Source: Cladocopium goreaui (taxonomy: Eukaryota; Sar; Dinophyceae; Suessiales; Symbiodiniaceae). From it: a stretch of DNA of 64,000 bases. How positions within the stretch are numbered: the first letter of the stretch is position 1; each line of letters starts with the position of its first letter. Position numbers and translations under genes: made by a program. The notes under the pieces are model-generated. The model saw nothing but the letters and a program-made list of their open reading frames with translations. It did not search any database and was not told the DNA's origin. The stretch is taken from the NCBI GenBank assembly GCA_947184155.2, contig CAMXCT020001136.1, forward strand, positions 341,501 through 405,500. The letters run 5' to 3'. This document shows, piece after piece, positions 30,202 to 44,842 of this stretch.

Positions 30202-30733
30202 CATTCCAATGGCCCCGAGGATTTTGCCAGACCAGAAATCCCATCTAAAAATGGAGGTTTATAGCTGGGGAAATCATCAATGGTGGATCCAGCCAGGGAA
30301 AATCATCCATCAATGGTGGATAAAAACCATCGGTAAATCCTTCTTTACAGCCGAAGCCGTGGGACTGCAGCTACTGCGTTGAGTTTTAACATCGGCTGGA
30401 TCCATCTTTTCCCAACATGTTCATGTTTGCTGGTGTGTTGTTTCAAATCCAAATGCTCTTTGGTCAAAAACACAGGTTTTCTGGATGAGTCAGAAATGTT
30501 GATGTTTTTAAAAAGCCATCGTCTGGTCAACACCCCATAGCCACCAAAATTGCCCATGTCCAAAAATATGTCCAAAATATGTCCCACATATTTGTGATAA
30601 ATGGTGATAAAAAGCTGCAAATTTCATAGATTCGTAATTTTTGAACCAAGGAAATCATTGCTTTGTTGACTTATGATTTTAACATCACCGACATCACCCC
30701 CCCTTTTTGTCATGGAACTATGTTTGTACCAAC

Positions 30734-30856
30734 CGCATCCCCCCATCCCCCGCGTTTCTTTGTGCTGTCGAAAGGGCGTTGCTCCGAACGCATCTCCGCG
30801 AGCGCTTTTTTGGGGTCCTTCGCGATGATGGCCTTAGGGTGAATCCGCGGCTCGGA
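30734..30856 (-). CDS. Lys/Ala exon
   Basis: 41 codons, phase 0 to 0, acceptor tctttcag|TCC, donor GATGCG|GTTGGT, coding RIHPKAIIAKDPKKALAEMR and EQRPFDSTKKRG. The plus strand is open but lacks splice sites. Confidence 0.55.
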
Positions 30857-33800
30857 CTGAAAGAACATGGAATTGATGAAGTGTATCTGTATATCTCTGT
30901 ATAATATGTATAGTATGTGAACCTATATATATTATAATATAATATGATATAATATAATACAATATAATACAATATAATATAATATAATATAATACAATAT
31001 AATACAATATAATATAATATAATATAATATAATATAATATATATTATTATACGTGGTATAAGTATTGTATACATATATATATATACACACAGAAGTATTA
31101 GGTACGAATTACAAGTATGTATTTGTTATGCATTACATGATATACTATGATGTCCTTTTACAATATATATATATATACATATATACTATATATATACATA
31201 TGTGTTTTGCATGTGGTCCTCCAAAGAATAGAATAATGATTAAATCAACGTCACGCCTTCACGTGTGGGAATTATCTTTTCTATGTTTGGGAAAACTTCT
31301 GACAGAATGTACAAGTACGATCGATGATGTGACTATCCAACTTGGGTTCTGTAGTTTATCGTGGACCGGCGTGGACCGTGTACAGGATGGCTCTGGAGAG
31401 GCAGCATCGATTCACCCAGGTTCTGGAATCACCAAGGGTCCAACCATGTCAGCATGAGGTCGACCTGGTGATTCAAAATGTGCAGAACTTCAACAGAAAA
31501 GAGTGGAAGTCACACTTTGGTTCGATATACGACTTCCCTGCAAAATGAACATATGCATATATATATATATGAAAATTTATGTAAATACATGTAAATACTC
31601 TACCTTTTGCCCATCTGACATGACCCTGGTGCTTTGTCTTGCTCAGCAGTTGCGCCTGATTCCAGTTGCGCCATTACGAACCGTTGCCTAAAAAGCGAAA
31701 CCGGATCTCCTGAAAGACAGAGCAGTAAAGGGGTCAACTTGGAGGGAGTCCTTGGAGCTAGTGTGCAACAAGCTTCACATTCAGCAAAATGTTCATCCCC
31801 AACTGGGATAATGAAAAACTATGAAAAACTGGGCTAAGGTCCAAATAACTTGATAACTTGATCACTTGATAACTTTGCGTCACCCAGATTGCCGCAATGC
31901 GGGGGAAACCTTCGAAGCCACCAACAACAGGCCGCGCGTAAATTGTCCTGATGGTTCCTCGCCCGTTGCTTGGGTCTAGCACAAGGCACATGGTCTTGCT
32001 CTTGGCTATCCTGGCTACAGTACGCAACCTTCATGCATCATCAAGCACCTTCGTGAGTGCCAAAGCAGACTAAAAAACTCGGTTTTCTGATGATCAAGTA
32101 TGGCAAAAGTCACATGTTGCGTCTGACAAATTCTGAGGTTAACATCAGTCACGGAGGATGAGGACAAGGATGAAGATAGGAGGAAGAGCATGATAAGGAT
32201 GATGAGAATGATGAGGACGATGACGGTCCGATGACGAATCTGGATTCACCCAAATAAAAACACTTGCAATGGTTCCCTTTCGGAAATCAAAAACATGGCA
32301 GATGAGATTTGTCCATTTCAATGGGTCGTGCCATAGGACCATGAGATATATCATGACATGAATCATGACTCATGCCATGAAAAAAAACATGGCATCAATG
32401 GCCATGAACCCCCATGACCCCACCCATAAATCCACAAGAAATGCCCATGTTTTCCCGTGTTTGAAAACGGGGCCTCTCTGGGCCGCTTTTCTGGAAGATC
32501 CGCCGGACGGCGGTCCTGCGGATCCCAATGGTCCATGGTCCCCTGAAAATGGAGATATTCCCTCTATTTTGTTGCTTGTTCCCACCCATATTATCCATAT
32601 TGTGCAAAGGAACTTCCCATGTTTGGCTGGTTTTTTCTTAACAAACACGAATGTGTAGAATTATTTTGGTAAATATTTGCCAGATACTCTGATTGATCAT
32701 TTGAACAGTATTCGTCATTGGGGATCATCATCCCAAATATAGTTGGAACTCAAACATATGTGAAACCACCAGTCAGTCATCTTTCATGACACTTAGCTGA
32801 ACATCTTGATTCTTCATAGAACAACATCTACGCAATTGATTACCAGATCATCACTGGCTATTGTGGTAAACCCAAAGCCATGAAGCATCCCAAAATCATT
32901 TACCACTTTGATGTATTTTTACAATCTCTAAGTTTGGCAGGTTCATTATTGGTTTTATCACCTTATATCCATTATTTGGTTCCATGATATCCGAATTCAT
33001 AATCATGGCGATGTGCCCATTACATCCCATTACAAGCCATAATTCATGGCCAGGGGCCAGGGTCTCCAAGTAACCCACCCCATGGTATCCCCATGGTGAA
33101 CTCCGCTCCAAGGCCCCAAACCCGACGACGTTTGGAGGACGACTTCACGCGTCGATGCCTGGGTGCCTCACCGGGAAAAGCCAAGCGGTTTTAGGAAAAA
33201 ATGGTGAGTTCAATGGGGAGGTTGACCGGTAAGAAATGGCAATAAGCTGTTTTAATATGTTTTAATATGTTTTTGATATGGTTGTCCATGGGAAATGACC
33301 TGTTGATTGAGGATTTGAAGCCAGCACGACCTCGATCTGGACATCTGGATGCTAGTATGTGTTTACCAACATGTCTTAAACGAGACATAGGTCTATAAGG
33401 AATGAGGCCGAAACCAACCAACATGGGACACCCCATGTTCATGTTCCAAGCAGATCTACCAATGGGATGACATATCCCAAACTTGAAACCCTTAGGGTTG
33501 TCGAACAGTCCAACAGCCATCATGACTGCAGATGTCCCAAAAATGTGGTTGTCACATCAGCATCATCAGCTATTCAGAACTGCCTCGGATGAAGCGGGAG
33601 ACTCCTTAGCGGACTCAGCTGGCGAAGGCTCCTGTGCAAGTTCACAGCTGTTTCATGCTGTTTCCAAGACAACTTTCACAACCTTGACATCATTCTTTTT
33701 GTGAATCACCATACAGATATATATATATATACGTACAGATGGTTCACATGCGGACTTCACCAAAAAATATGCAGGGCTTTCCTATACAGTAGCACCCTAC

Positions 33801-36800
33801 ATATGTTCGCATGGCCATGGCAGCTACCCAGCTACCCCACCTCAGTTGCACTAGGCCTCAGCGGCTCCCATCTGGTGAGGTTGGATCTCCATTTCACAAA
33901 ATGGTTGAAAGGGTGCATTTGCGATCTACAAAATGTACATAGATAGTTTCAAAAAGTGCGTATAAATGTCTTTATGTGATGTATGTATATAATCATTATA
34001 TAATTATATATGCACATGTTCATTTATCAAATTGAAGCATCATCTACATTGAACACCTTGAACCCACGGCGTACTGACCATCCGAAACTGAAGCTCAGGA
34101 TATCGCTTCTCACTCGCAGCCTGCACATGCAGAAGGAGAGGTAATTATTTGTTGCCCATGAAACGCACTACCTTTCGAGCATTTGTTTATTTTATTGGTA
34201 CAAGGGTCTCAGGGGTGGTGGCAGCTTGATTACATTCATTTGAATTCCGATTCTCCGTGACTCTTGTTCGCAACATTCTGGCCCACTGGCCAAATCGATT
34301 CAGGGATTCTTCACCTGCTAGCTGCCAACACCAGCAGGAAAACAGCACCTCCACATCACGATGTTCATGCTCCTGCGCAGAGGCACCCAGAAAAGCCTTT
34401 GGAGTGCGGCCTAAAGCCTCCCTGCCTCTGTGATCAAAACACGGAGACGAGAACATTTGATGACCTCCTTTTGGGGTTCATGTTGAAGGGTTTCATTCCA
34501 CAGTCCATCGGGCATCATCTCGCCTGTCTGTAGATGGCTTCCAGCTGCTTTTCAGCTTCAATCTCCTCAAGCTGTTGAGAAAATATGCATCAGGGAACCA
34601 TGGAATAATTGAATCTGATTGAACTCTCCAAATGTCTGGAAGCCAGGTGTCAACATCACCAACTCCCCAACCCCCCTATTAACCCATCCCCTTAACCATC
34701 CCCATCCCCGTCCTCCGCCGATTTGGCCGGTCGCGCCCGCACCTTGGGCCGGGCACTAGGCACCACCAGGTCCTCTGCCGGCGAGGCGGGCTCCGCGTCG
34801 GAGCCGACCATGGAGGTGGGTTCCAGTTCCAACTCGTCCTCCGACCTCGGCTTGAGATGGAAAAATTGGGAAACTGTTGGGACCCCTATATTTTTTGCTG
34901 TTAGTGAAGATTAGGACTAATAAATATCAATTTCAGTAGTACATCTGGGAAATTTTTGGCATGTTTTTCACAAATTATATCCAATTATTTCACAGATGTT
35001 TATTCCTGTTCATGCCATATATTCCAATTATTCCATAAATATATTCCATATATTCCCACAACATCCCACAACATTCCACAACATTCCATATATTATCCCA
35101 CAACATCTCGGGCTCCGTGCTTCTCACTGGGCGGCTCCGTGGCATCGTCGCCATCGTCGCCATCGCCGTCCGCCGAGGGCGGCTCGGTCTCGTCGCCGTC
35201 CGAGGACCTCGGTTTCCGCCGAAGGCCTGGGGATTTTTTTGGTTTTGACCAAGGGAAGGAGACGAAAACAGCGGAAGAACATGCAACATGATGGTAATAT
35301 GATGGTAATATGGTAATAATATGGTAATAATATGGTAATATGATGGAAAACAGCAACAAGAAGAAGAAGAAGAAGAGTAAATAAAATGTGATTTTTCCCA
35401 CCAGGAGTTGTAGAAAATTGGGATCTTTGCCGACAGAAACGGGGATTTTGCCTGGCCAACAAACTTGGATTGACCCCATACTGTGCCACGACAATGAGGA
35501 TCTAACAAAGCCTTAAATAGCAAAAATAGCAATATAGTATCTAGATTTGTTGGATAAGATCCATCAGCCACGGATCAGGAGTTATAGCAATACTTGGGCA
35601 TCACTGATACCTGCAGTAGCAGTCTTCCTCTAAGAGTCCGGGAGTGTCATTGTGTCATTACTCTTCCAAGAGACCCTAGTTGGTAATTACGTCCCATGTC
35701 CCATGAGTTTGTCTGAGAATAAGTAGACCATCTATGCCCATTTTATGATCCAATGGATCATCATTTTCCCTATGAAATGGCCATTGGAAGGTATTCGCAA
35801 TTTTAAGACAAACCCCCCATGCGTTGCAGAAACTCTCAGCTCAACCGGCTCAACCCCAGTCGTTGAGGTCCCTAGCTTTGACTTGTCTTGTCTTGCCCGC
35901 TGCTTTGGCCGAGCATTTGCAGCACCCTCACCGATAGGAGTGGAATCAGAGGATCAATTCTCCCAGCTGAAATGGGAATCTAAAAAATGTATAAAAATGT
36001 GACCATTGGGGACTTAGGAAGATCAGGATATTTCAGGGCTATTTCAGGGCTGCAATGGGCTGCTGGCCTCATCATCACTCAGAGCACAAAGTCTGTCGAG
36101 CTCCGTCTCCTCTTCCTTCCAACCACCACACCAGCCATGCTCGACATCAAATCCAACAATTTGTGCTGCTTGAAATGAAGCAACTATGTAAAGCTATGTA
36201 AGGGACTTCCAAATCGACCAGAATGTTTGATGCTTCACATGAGTGGCGGAGAAAATTACTTACTACTCGCAAAGGACATGGCCAAAGTGGGTGGTCCCCT
36301 ATCGGTTGTGAAGGTTTTCACACAAATTTGAACATCCCAAGTCCACTCCCTACTAATACTATATACTTTAGTCTTGCGCGAAGTTTGTCGGTTACTCACA
36401 TGATGATAAGCAAAATACCGGCAGAAGTTCCCGCATCTCAGGTTCTTGCAGAGGGAACAAGGTGAATCACTGCCTTATTTACTGCACGCGTAGCTTCTGG
36501 AACTCCAAAATGTAATGAATGAGTAGTCTGAAAAATGCTGTCCTGTTGGCTATCCCCCTTGGCAAATGTTGAGTCCGCCTTTGCTACAACAGCCCATCAG
36601 CATCCGTCAAAATCCACCCGCAATAATCAACGCCAGACACATACACAGGATCCTTGATATCACTGGATTGGTCTCAAGGAAAATCTACGGGAAACCTTGG
36701 TTTTCCATGGTTTTCCAGGATTTTCCCATGAAATATGAGTGTTTCTTGCAGAATTTGACTCAGAAAATCACACATTCTACATCAGTAGCTCCAAATCGCT

Positions 36801-39800
36801 CCCCCAAACCACTGCTTTTCGATTTTTCCATGACTTAAGTCACGTGTCCATAGTTTTTTCCATGACTTGTTATGTTTTCCCATGTTTTCCCATGGTTTTC
36901 CCAGGTTTTTCCCATGGCTGCCATACCGGCCCCCTGGCATCATGGGCTCCTGGGACATGCGCGGCCGCTGCGGCGGCTTGGCCATCGCTTTGGAACGGCC
37001 CGGGACGATCTTCGGCGCCGGGGCTCCGGCGAGAAGCCTCTTGGGACAAACAAAGATTGGTGGATCTTATGTGTACATATACATATACATATATATATAT
37101 ATATGTGTGTGTGTACTTAGTAGTGTATAAAGTATAAATATAATTAAATATATATATATACGTATTTGTGTGTGTGTGTTTGTGTGTGTGTGTCTGTGTC
37201 TGTGTGTGTGTGATCTATATGAATGTTATACCGACCGTCAAGATAACGCAATGATGCGTACTGATTCTACTAGAAATCGAAGACAATGATAATTGCAATA
37301 ATCATAGTCATAGTAGTAATAATTAATAATAAAGAAAAGTGAGGAGTTCCAGGTTCATCAACAAAAAGACATTGAAATCAAGGACACCTTTTCCATCCAA
37401 GCCTATCCAGCTCTGTCTCATCATCCTCCAGTTCTGGGCTTGGTTCCTTTGCCTTCGCCTCAGGGCAACGTAGAGTTGACGTTGAGGTACCGTGGCCTGG
37501 TAAACATAGAAAAAGCTATTGAAAATGGCCATAGAAATAGTTGATTTACCCATGAAAAATGGTGATGTTGGTGATTTTCCCATAGTTATGTCAGTTTAGC
37601 AGAGGGTGGTGTCATGAATCATTCCTCTGTAATTTTCCAACACACTTTGGCGCTTCTCAAAAGGACCACGGTCAGAAAGCCTGGACCATCACTGAGCTTT
37701 GGACACGTTGCTTCGGCCTCGCAGTGGCAACTGCCTCGCCACAGGCAGCGTCACAGTGAGCTCCCGAGAAGTCACTCAAACTCTTCATAAAAGGCCTGAA
37801 ATCACATTTATGTCATATGTCATTTGATTGATGTCATCATATGTCATCATATGTCATGATTTTGAACCATATGTCATATGTCATTTAAGTTGAACCATGG
37901 ACCATACCACATCAATCCACATCACATATCATTTCCGCTCAATGTCAGCCGTCGCTTTTTGGGATTGCCGCCTTTGATAAAACCACCGCATGGTGGAAAC
38001 TCCAACCCACCAGTGCCTGCGTGGCATCCTGGCTGTGTCACCATCGAGAAAACCCTTCCGGTACACATTGTGACCAATGGAAACTCCACTCAAATGGACA
38101 TGTGAATGGGAAAATCGATTATGATCCATTTAGTGATTGATTTGGTGATTTATGATCCATTTATCCATATTGTATTGTTGGCTATCATCAATACGATTGG
38201 ATACAAGTCATTGTCAATATGATTCATCTCTGTCCAGCATCGCCTCCTGCGCTGCCCATAAAGCGACATCTGCTGCCTGCGGTTTCCGGCTGCTTCCGTG
38301 GTTCGGTGGAGCCGCACCAGTCGGAGGTTTCCAAAGTCATAGGGGGGACCCCCACATCCAAGTCATAAGTACCCTCTGGTAAACTAACATAGCTATTGAA
38401 AATCACCATCTTCAATAGGTAAATCAACTATAAATGGGCAATTTTCAATAGCTATGTTAGTCATTACCAGAGGGTATCCATAAGTATCCATAGGTTTTGT
38501 CTTGAAACCTATGGTGAGTTGAGGATTTTCATCCATTTTCAGACACCCCCACATTGAAAAACAAACGAAACCAAGGGTCCCACCTGCCATCCACCAGGCT
38601 CAACCTTCTGGCGCTTCATCCTTCGCTCTTCCTGGCATCGTGGACCACTTTTCTTCCCCCGTTCATATTAAAGACCCCCCAAACGAAACCATGGTTTCGT
38701 AGGGAATGTCCACATTTTTGGGGGACCATTTATGGGCTGTCTATGGCTGTTTAATATTAGGGTGATGGGATTTCTCAACCTTCCAGAGCTCACTGCAGTT
38801 CGTCAATGACCCATGGCTTTCAAGCCATTTTTGGTCACCTCCTTCCGCTGCTTCTCTTCCTCTCGTGCTCGCCTAGAGGAGTGGATAGATCATGTGAAGG
38901 GTAATATTATATATATTATATATATATTATACAGTACATTATGTATAATATTGACCAGAATATATTATATGAGGCTTTCCATCAATGGGGGAACTCCCAA
39001 ACCATCTACGACCAGTCTCTTTAAGATGCAGCCGAGGATCCTCTTGTCCTGCCAAGATGCCAAGTGAAAAATTCCATGAAAAAAGAATGAACAATGTAGA
39101 CTCTATCTGCTAGAACATACTACAGCATTGGGTCATCTAAATATATCTAAAAATTAACCTCCCACTGTCCAACTAGCAATCCCAAGTTAAGTCTCCCCTT
39201 CAATGCCGGAATTCTGCAGGTAGTCTCTATATAGTTCAGTCCTCTCTGCGTTGCCTGACCTCTTCCCTGGGTCAAGCGGTTTCAGATCTGAAGATGTTTG
39301 GAACTCAGAAGAATTCGATGACATACTTGGAGGTGCGGCTGGGATTATGTTAGAAATATGTATAAATAACACCGGGATTCTCACCCCGATAAATTCGGTT
39401 TTGAGGGGGCCCTATAACTATATGGTAAAATATACCGCCTCCTCTGATGTGAAAAGCTTGCATGTTGGGTCTGTCAACGCCAAAGGTACATCCAAAATGT
39501 GATCCCGACAACGAAAGATCAAGAGGCACAAATGATCTTGAGGATTCTTGAGGATCTTAAGGCTTCGGCAAGAGAATTCTGATCTTCCAGGATTTCTTAA
39601 TGATCAAAGAAATTATGAAACAAAGATAACAACGGTAGCTTCCAAAATCTGCCTGGCCATTCGGTCTTCCTCCCACCTGCAGAGATCAACACAGTCTCGG
39701 AGATGCCGCTACCAGCATTTCTGCGAGTTTTTCTGTACACAAAATATGGAAAAGAATGCTGATGAAATATTTCTTTGAAATATGATTATATCATATTATA

Positions 39801-42800
39801 TCATATTATATCATATTATATCATTATCCCAGTTCTTTGTCGGTTTCCAGATGCAAATTCCAGATGTCGCGCTGAACCTCCGCATCTTCTCTTCTTTGCG
39901 CTTTCGCTCTTCTTCGCGGGCACGTTTCCGTTCTTCAGCTGCTTCTCGTGCTTGAAGCACCTTTGAAGCTCCAGCACAGGGCTAGGGTTTCGAATCATGG
40001 CTGATGTGGGACAGATCTTTCAGAGACGTGTCGGAGGGAAGTCCTGTGATCATCATGACAGTGAAGATGAAGGTCATGATGGTGATAATGGAGAGGACAA
40101 GAATGATGAGGGGAGACAACGACAGCAAAGTCGAACAACAGAATGTTGCAACCGCCAGGAGACACAATCCCAGAACCCGGGAGGCTAGAAGTTTTTCTGG
40201 GCTCGAATTTCAATAGATCAAGAGCTAAAGATGTCAAAAGTTGTATATATATAATATACTTTATATTAATAAACATATTATATATATATTATGTGAACTT
40301 TCCCTCCTATCGCACCACACCCAGCCTTGATATACCATTTTAGCAGCTCTTCTTCCCTCGCACATGCGAATGGCTGATTGGTTCAAAGAAAATTCGCTCA
40401 GGGACTTAAAGATTTTAAAAGTAATGTTGTGAAGCCAACAAGAAACAACTTCCATTTGGGGATGATATGTACGACTGATTTATTGCTTTAGGGGATGGGT
40501 AATTATTGGCTTTACCACATCAAGGGATATACAGGGGAAAGAGACAGTCTGTGGGTCCAGTCTGCATGTGAAAGTGGTCTCTTCACGTGTGCTTTCTGAA
40601 AGAGCCAATATGATCCACTTATTTGTGAGCGACAAGGGTGTACAGTGTGTACAGCTATTAAATATGTATAGGTATGGCTCGAAATTGGGGTACTAATCCA
40701 CCCACAAAATGGATGATGTCTTTAGTATCCAACCATGCGTTTTGGCGGGTATTTAACTGTGAGCCATTCGCATACCATATGTCTTTATATTCTCCATTGA
40801 GCCTAATCTCTGCCCCATGGCACCAATTTTGTTCCGGCTGTGTACCGTTATCCACTACTGACACTGCTGCTCTTGAACCAAAAGCGGTCCACTCATCGGG
40901 TTGGTTGCCACATCCTGTTGAAAATGGAGCATTGAAAACACCATCCGTTGGCCCTTGTGCATTGTGGATTGGCTGTACATGGCTATACTTTGGATTTGCA
41001 CCGCCTTACAAATTCCTTGCTACTCTGGAGTCCAGGCTGCTGCCCTTCCACATCCTGCCTTCGCATACGGCTTTCTTCGTACCGTCTCATTTCTTCCTCT
41101 CTTCGCTTCTTCTCTTCCTGAAGCAATCAAGAGTCCCCATCATTGGACTTCCAGGCCCGAACTGTCTCCTACCTCACCCCCACTCCCAAAGTTCATCCAA
41201 GATCACCTGCAAGAAACGTCAATCTACATCTACATCTACATCTACATCATCAGTATCAAATTTCAATCATCAACATGAGCTCAAAAGCCTCATCCTATCC
41301 CCATCCTATCCCCATCCCCAGCCCCCCCCAGCCCCCCCCGGCCCCAACCGGCGCCTCTCGCAGCCGTGCCTTCTCCTCCTCGCGCTGCTTGCGCTTCTCC
41401 ATGGCCAGGCGTAGCGCCTTTTCGGCGCGGCGCTGGATCTCCTCCTCCCGGCGCATGCGTTTCTCCTCCCACTTCCGCATCTCCTTGGAGGAATGCCATG
41501 GGGAATGCCATGGGGAATGATACCCTCTGGTAATTTAACATAGCTATTGAAAATGGCCATTTATAGTGGAATTTCCCATGAAAAAAGGTGATTTTCCATA
41601 GTTATGTTAGTTTACCAGAGGGTAGATTATGATAGATTAACGGACACATGATGGGGATGGTGACGGGATGGCGGGCGATGGGATGGGATGGAGTTTTGTT
41701 TAAGAATATGCAGAAGATATATGAAGATATGAGAAAAGTGATGCTGGCAGGGCCAGTGGAAGGGTCAGTTCATGGTTCTGAAAGACAGCCTGCAAGCTGT
41801 ACGTATGAAATTCGATCTTGCCCTGCGTCCTCTTCGTGCTTTCGCCTCCTTTCCTCATCCTGTTTGCGTTTCTTTTCAGCCGCTATCCTCATCTGCTCTT
41901 CCACCCAACCTCACATCAACACTGAAATCAGGGTTGATCAAGTGTTCCTGTCCGCCAAGCCAAACTATCAGCACAGCTGTGATATTTTTGTTGGCCCTCA
42001 GTGTGTGCTGAGTACTCTGAGAAGCGCACGCTGAAGTTTTTCTTCTCTCTTCATACACTCATCCTGGAAGGAAAATCGTGCTCCACGAAGTGAGAATGTA
42101 GAAATAAAGAGCAGGAATACGCAAAGCACTAAGTGAAGTATGTGTGCCAGTCAGTATATATAATATACATATGTCACTTTATCAGTCATACTGACACATT
42201 CATTGCCTTCCTGTATTCTATCTTAATGCCAATCTTGCCTGAAATTAGAGCAACGTGAGTGCAACACGGAAGCAATCTTCCAAGTCAATTAAAAACAAAA
42301 ACGTTGACCGCAGAAGTGCTGCACAACAAGGTGGAGAATTAACAGGGGGTAAGCCAAGTCACTAGTTCACTAGTTCAATCTGCATTTTTCCTTCAACAAG
42401 AAGGCACAGCCTCTGTTTAATGAACGCCAGCCAAGTTCGACAGAGCGGAAGAAGGGGCTGACTGAAGCAAGGACTTGACGTGCGACATGTGGACAAGTTG
42501 CACGTCGTATGGAAATGATCATCAGCTGTTCAGTGAAAGATTCTGCAGTCGCAGAGCTCGGAAATGGATGGGGATCAATTTGCAGAAACTGCTACAAACG
42601 GCATCAAACGGCTTTGAGTCAATGTGTAGCTGTACTTCTCGGTGATTCTGCCGCACTCATTACTTGCACTGTCTTCCGTGCTTGTGCTTTTGTTCGAATA
42701 TTGACATTGAAATGAGAATAGCATGAGTACAACACGGAAGCCATCTCCCAACACCACGGAGTCACCAGCATGGCATTCACGTCTGCTCTAAAAGTGTCTA

Positions 42801-44807
42801 CAAGACAACTCTCTCCTCCCAAAGCTCTCGCTGGATTTCATTTCTTGTTCTTACCTGGCCAGTCAGGGCAATCAGTGCTCTGAAGAGCATCGACTGACCA
42901 CTCCCATCCACTGCATCTTTCCTCGAAAGATTGGCTTGTTGTTTTCATTCACAGTGACCCACTCGAAAACATCATGTGGCAGTGTGTCAAAACCTTGTAC
43001 CCCTGTAGTTCACATCAAAATAGCTGGGATTCATGGATGTTCATCCCACTAAAAATGGTATTTTCATAGGTATTGATCCATACCCATGTCCCACTGCCGC
43101 ACCTCTTCCCGTCGCATGCGGCTCTCTTCATAACGACGCCTTGGAGCTGCAGAGATCCGCGAAGAAATGCTGAGCTCGGCTAAGTGCGCCGCATCTTTTC
43201 CTCCTTCCTCTGTCTTTCCTGCTCGAAATGTGCTGATAGTCCAGTTGGCATCCAAGGATTATATACACAATGTTTTTTTTGTGGTTTATGTTTTCTTTTT
43301 GTGGTTTCTTGTTTCTTGTGTTTTCTTGGCATCATCACTGCGGGTACATAAGTCAATGGCAACTTGGTCTTCATTATCTTCACTTCACCCAGCTGTTTGC
43401 GGCTGCAAGGCCTCTTCGCGCTTCCTTTCGGCCTCCGCGCGCTCTTGTGCTTTGCGTTGTCTTTCTTCCTGCAAAGATGATCTGAGATGATCCGATGTAG
43501 TCGCCTCTGGTAATTTGCTACTTTTTGCTATTGAAAATGGCCATTGAAATAGTGGATTTTCCCATTGAAAATGGTGATTTTCCATAGTTATGTTAAATTA
43601 CCAGAGGGTAGCCTCTTCTTTTTGTAGTCGTTCTTCTTCTGCCTTCCTTCGCTTCTCTTCACGACGTTGTCGTTCCTTGCAGCCCCAGTAAAAAGGGGAC
43701 GTTGCTGCGACTTTGGTTGTTTGAACTTTCGACTTCCCCAACAGTGACACAATGTCATACCTGTTCAATAGTGGCACTTGAATTTCTGTCGATTCCCTTC
43801 AGGTCTTTTTGGTGTGCTAAAAGATGTCATGGTCATGGTCAGTGTTAAGAGAATTGACCACCTGCAGCTGCAAGTCAACCAGCATCAAATCTTAGGCCTC
43901 CTCTCTTTTCATGCGATCTTGCTCAAACAGCCTCGGTAACAAAGACACGGCAAGTAATCTGGAAACAGGGCACGCCCAAATCCACTGGTTAAAAAAAGCA
44001 TGTTCCCTATTGGCCACACTTTTTTGGTATACCCTACCCTATTTTCAAACACACCCATGTCTGCAACAGGCCCACATACCAATACGCTATGGGTCTGAGT
44101 GTTTCAAAAGGTGACTGTTTGCAACGTGGCCTCCGCTTCTCTTCTCTTCGCTGCCGTTCAGCTTCGCGTTCTTGCTGTTCCTGTCGAGACTGACTGTGGA
44201 AAGAAATCTGCAATGATTTCAGCGCAGCATAGAGATGCAGGAACGCATATATATATATAATCAATCGTATATACATGTATGTATATATATATACATATAC
44301 ATATATACATATGTAGATACATATTATATCTACATTTACAGCTACATGTATATATACTTTATTTATCTTTATTTACAATCGCCATGCACTTATATCTCAT
44401 ACATATATAACGATACTTTTTTTCATTTTTCTACAACCTATCATATATCAATATATATATATATATATAGCCGTGCAAGTACCCTATAATGTGTGTGTGT
44501 GTGTATCAGATCGACTGGCTTCTGCAAAAGGCGGGGTGGACCACAATTTTCCGCGGACCCACCTTGTGTTGCACCTAAACTCTTTCCAAGCGAAGGCTCG
44601 CTTTTCCATGTGCGCAAATCGTTGCTCAAGTACAATGTGTGTATGTGTATATATTTATATATACATGATTAATTATGATTAATTATGATTAATTATGATT
44701 AATTATGATTAATTATGATTAATTATGATTAATTATGATTAATTATGATTAATTATGATTAATTATGATTAATTATGATTAATTATGATTAATTATGATT
44801 AATTATG

Positions 44808-44842
<35 letters not shown>

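Noticed and set aside
39187..39502. Plus-strand acidic frame (EDVWNSEEFDDILGG)
   Set aside because: Both strands are open and no splice pair was convincing. The coiled-coil exons on either side join in frame without it.
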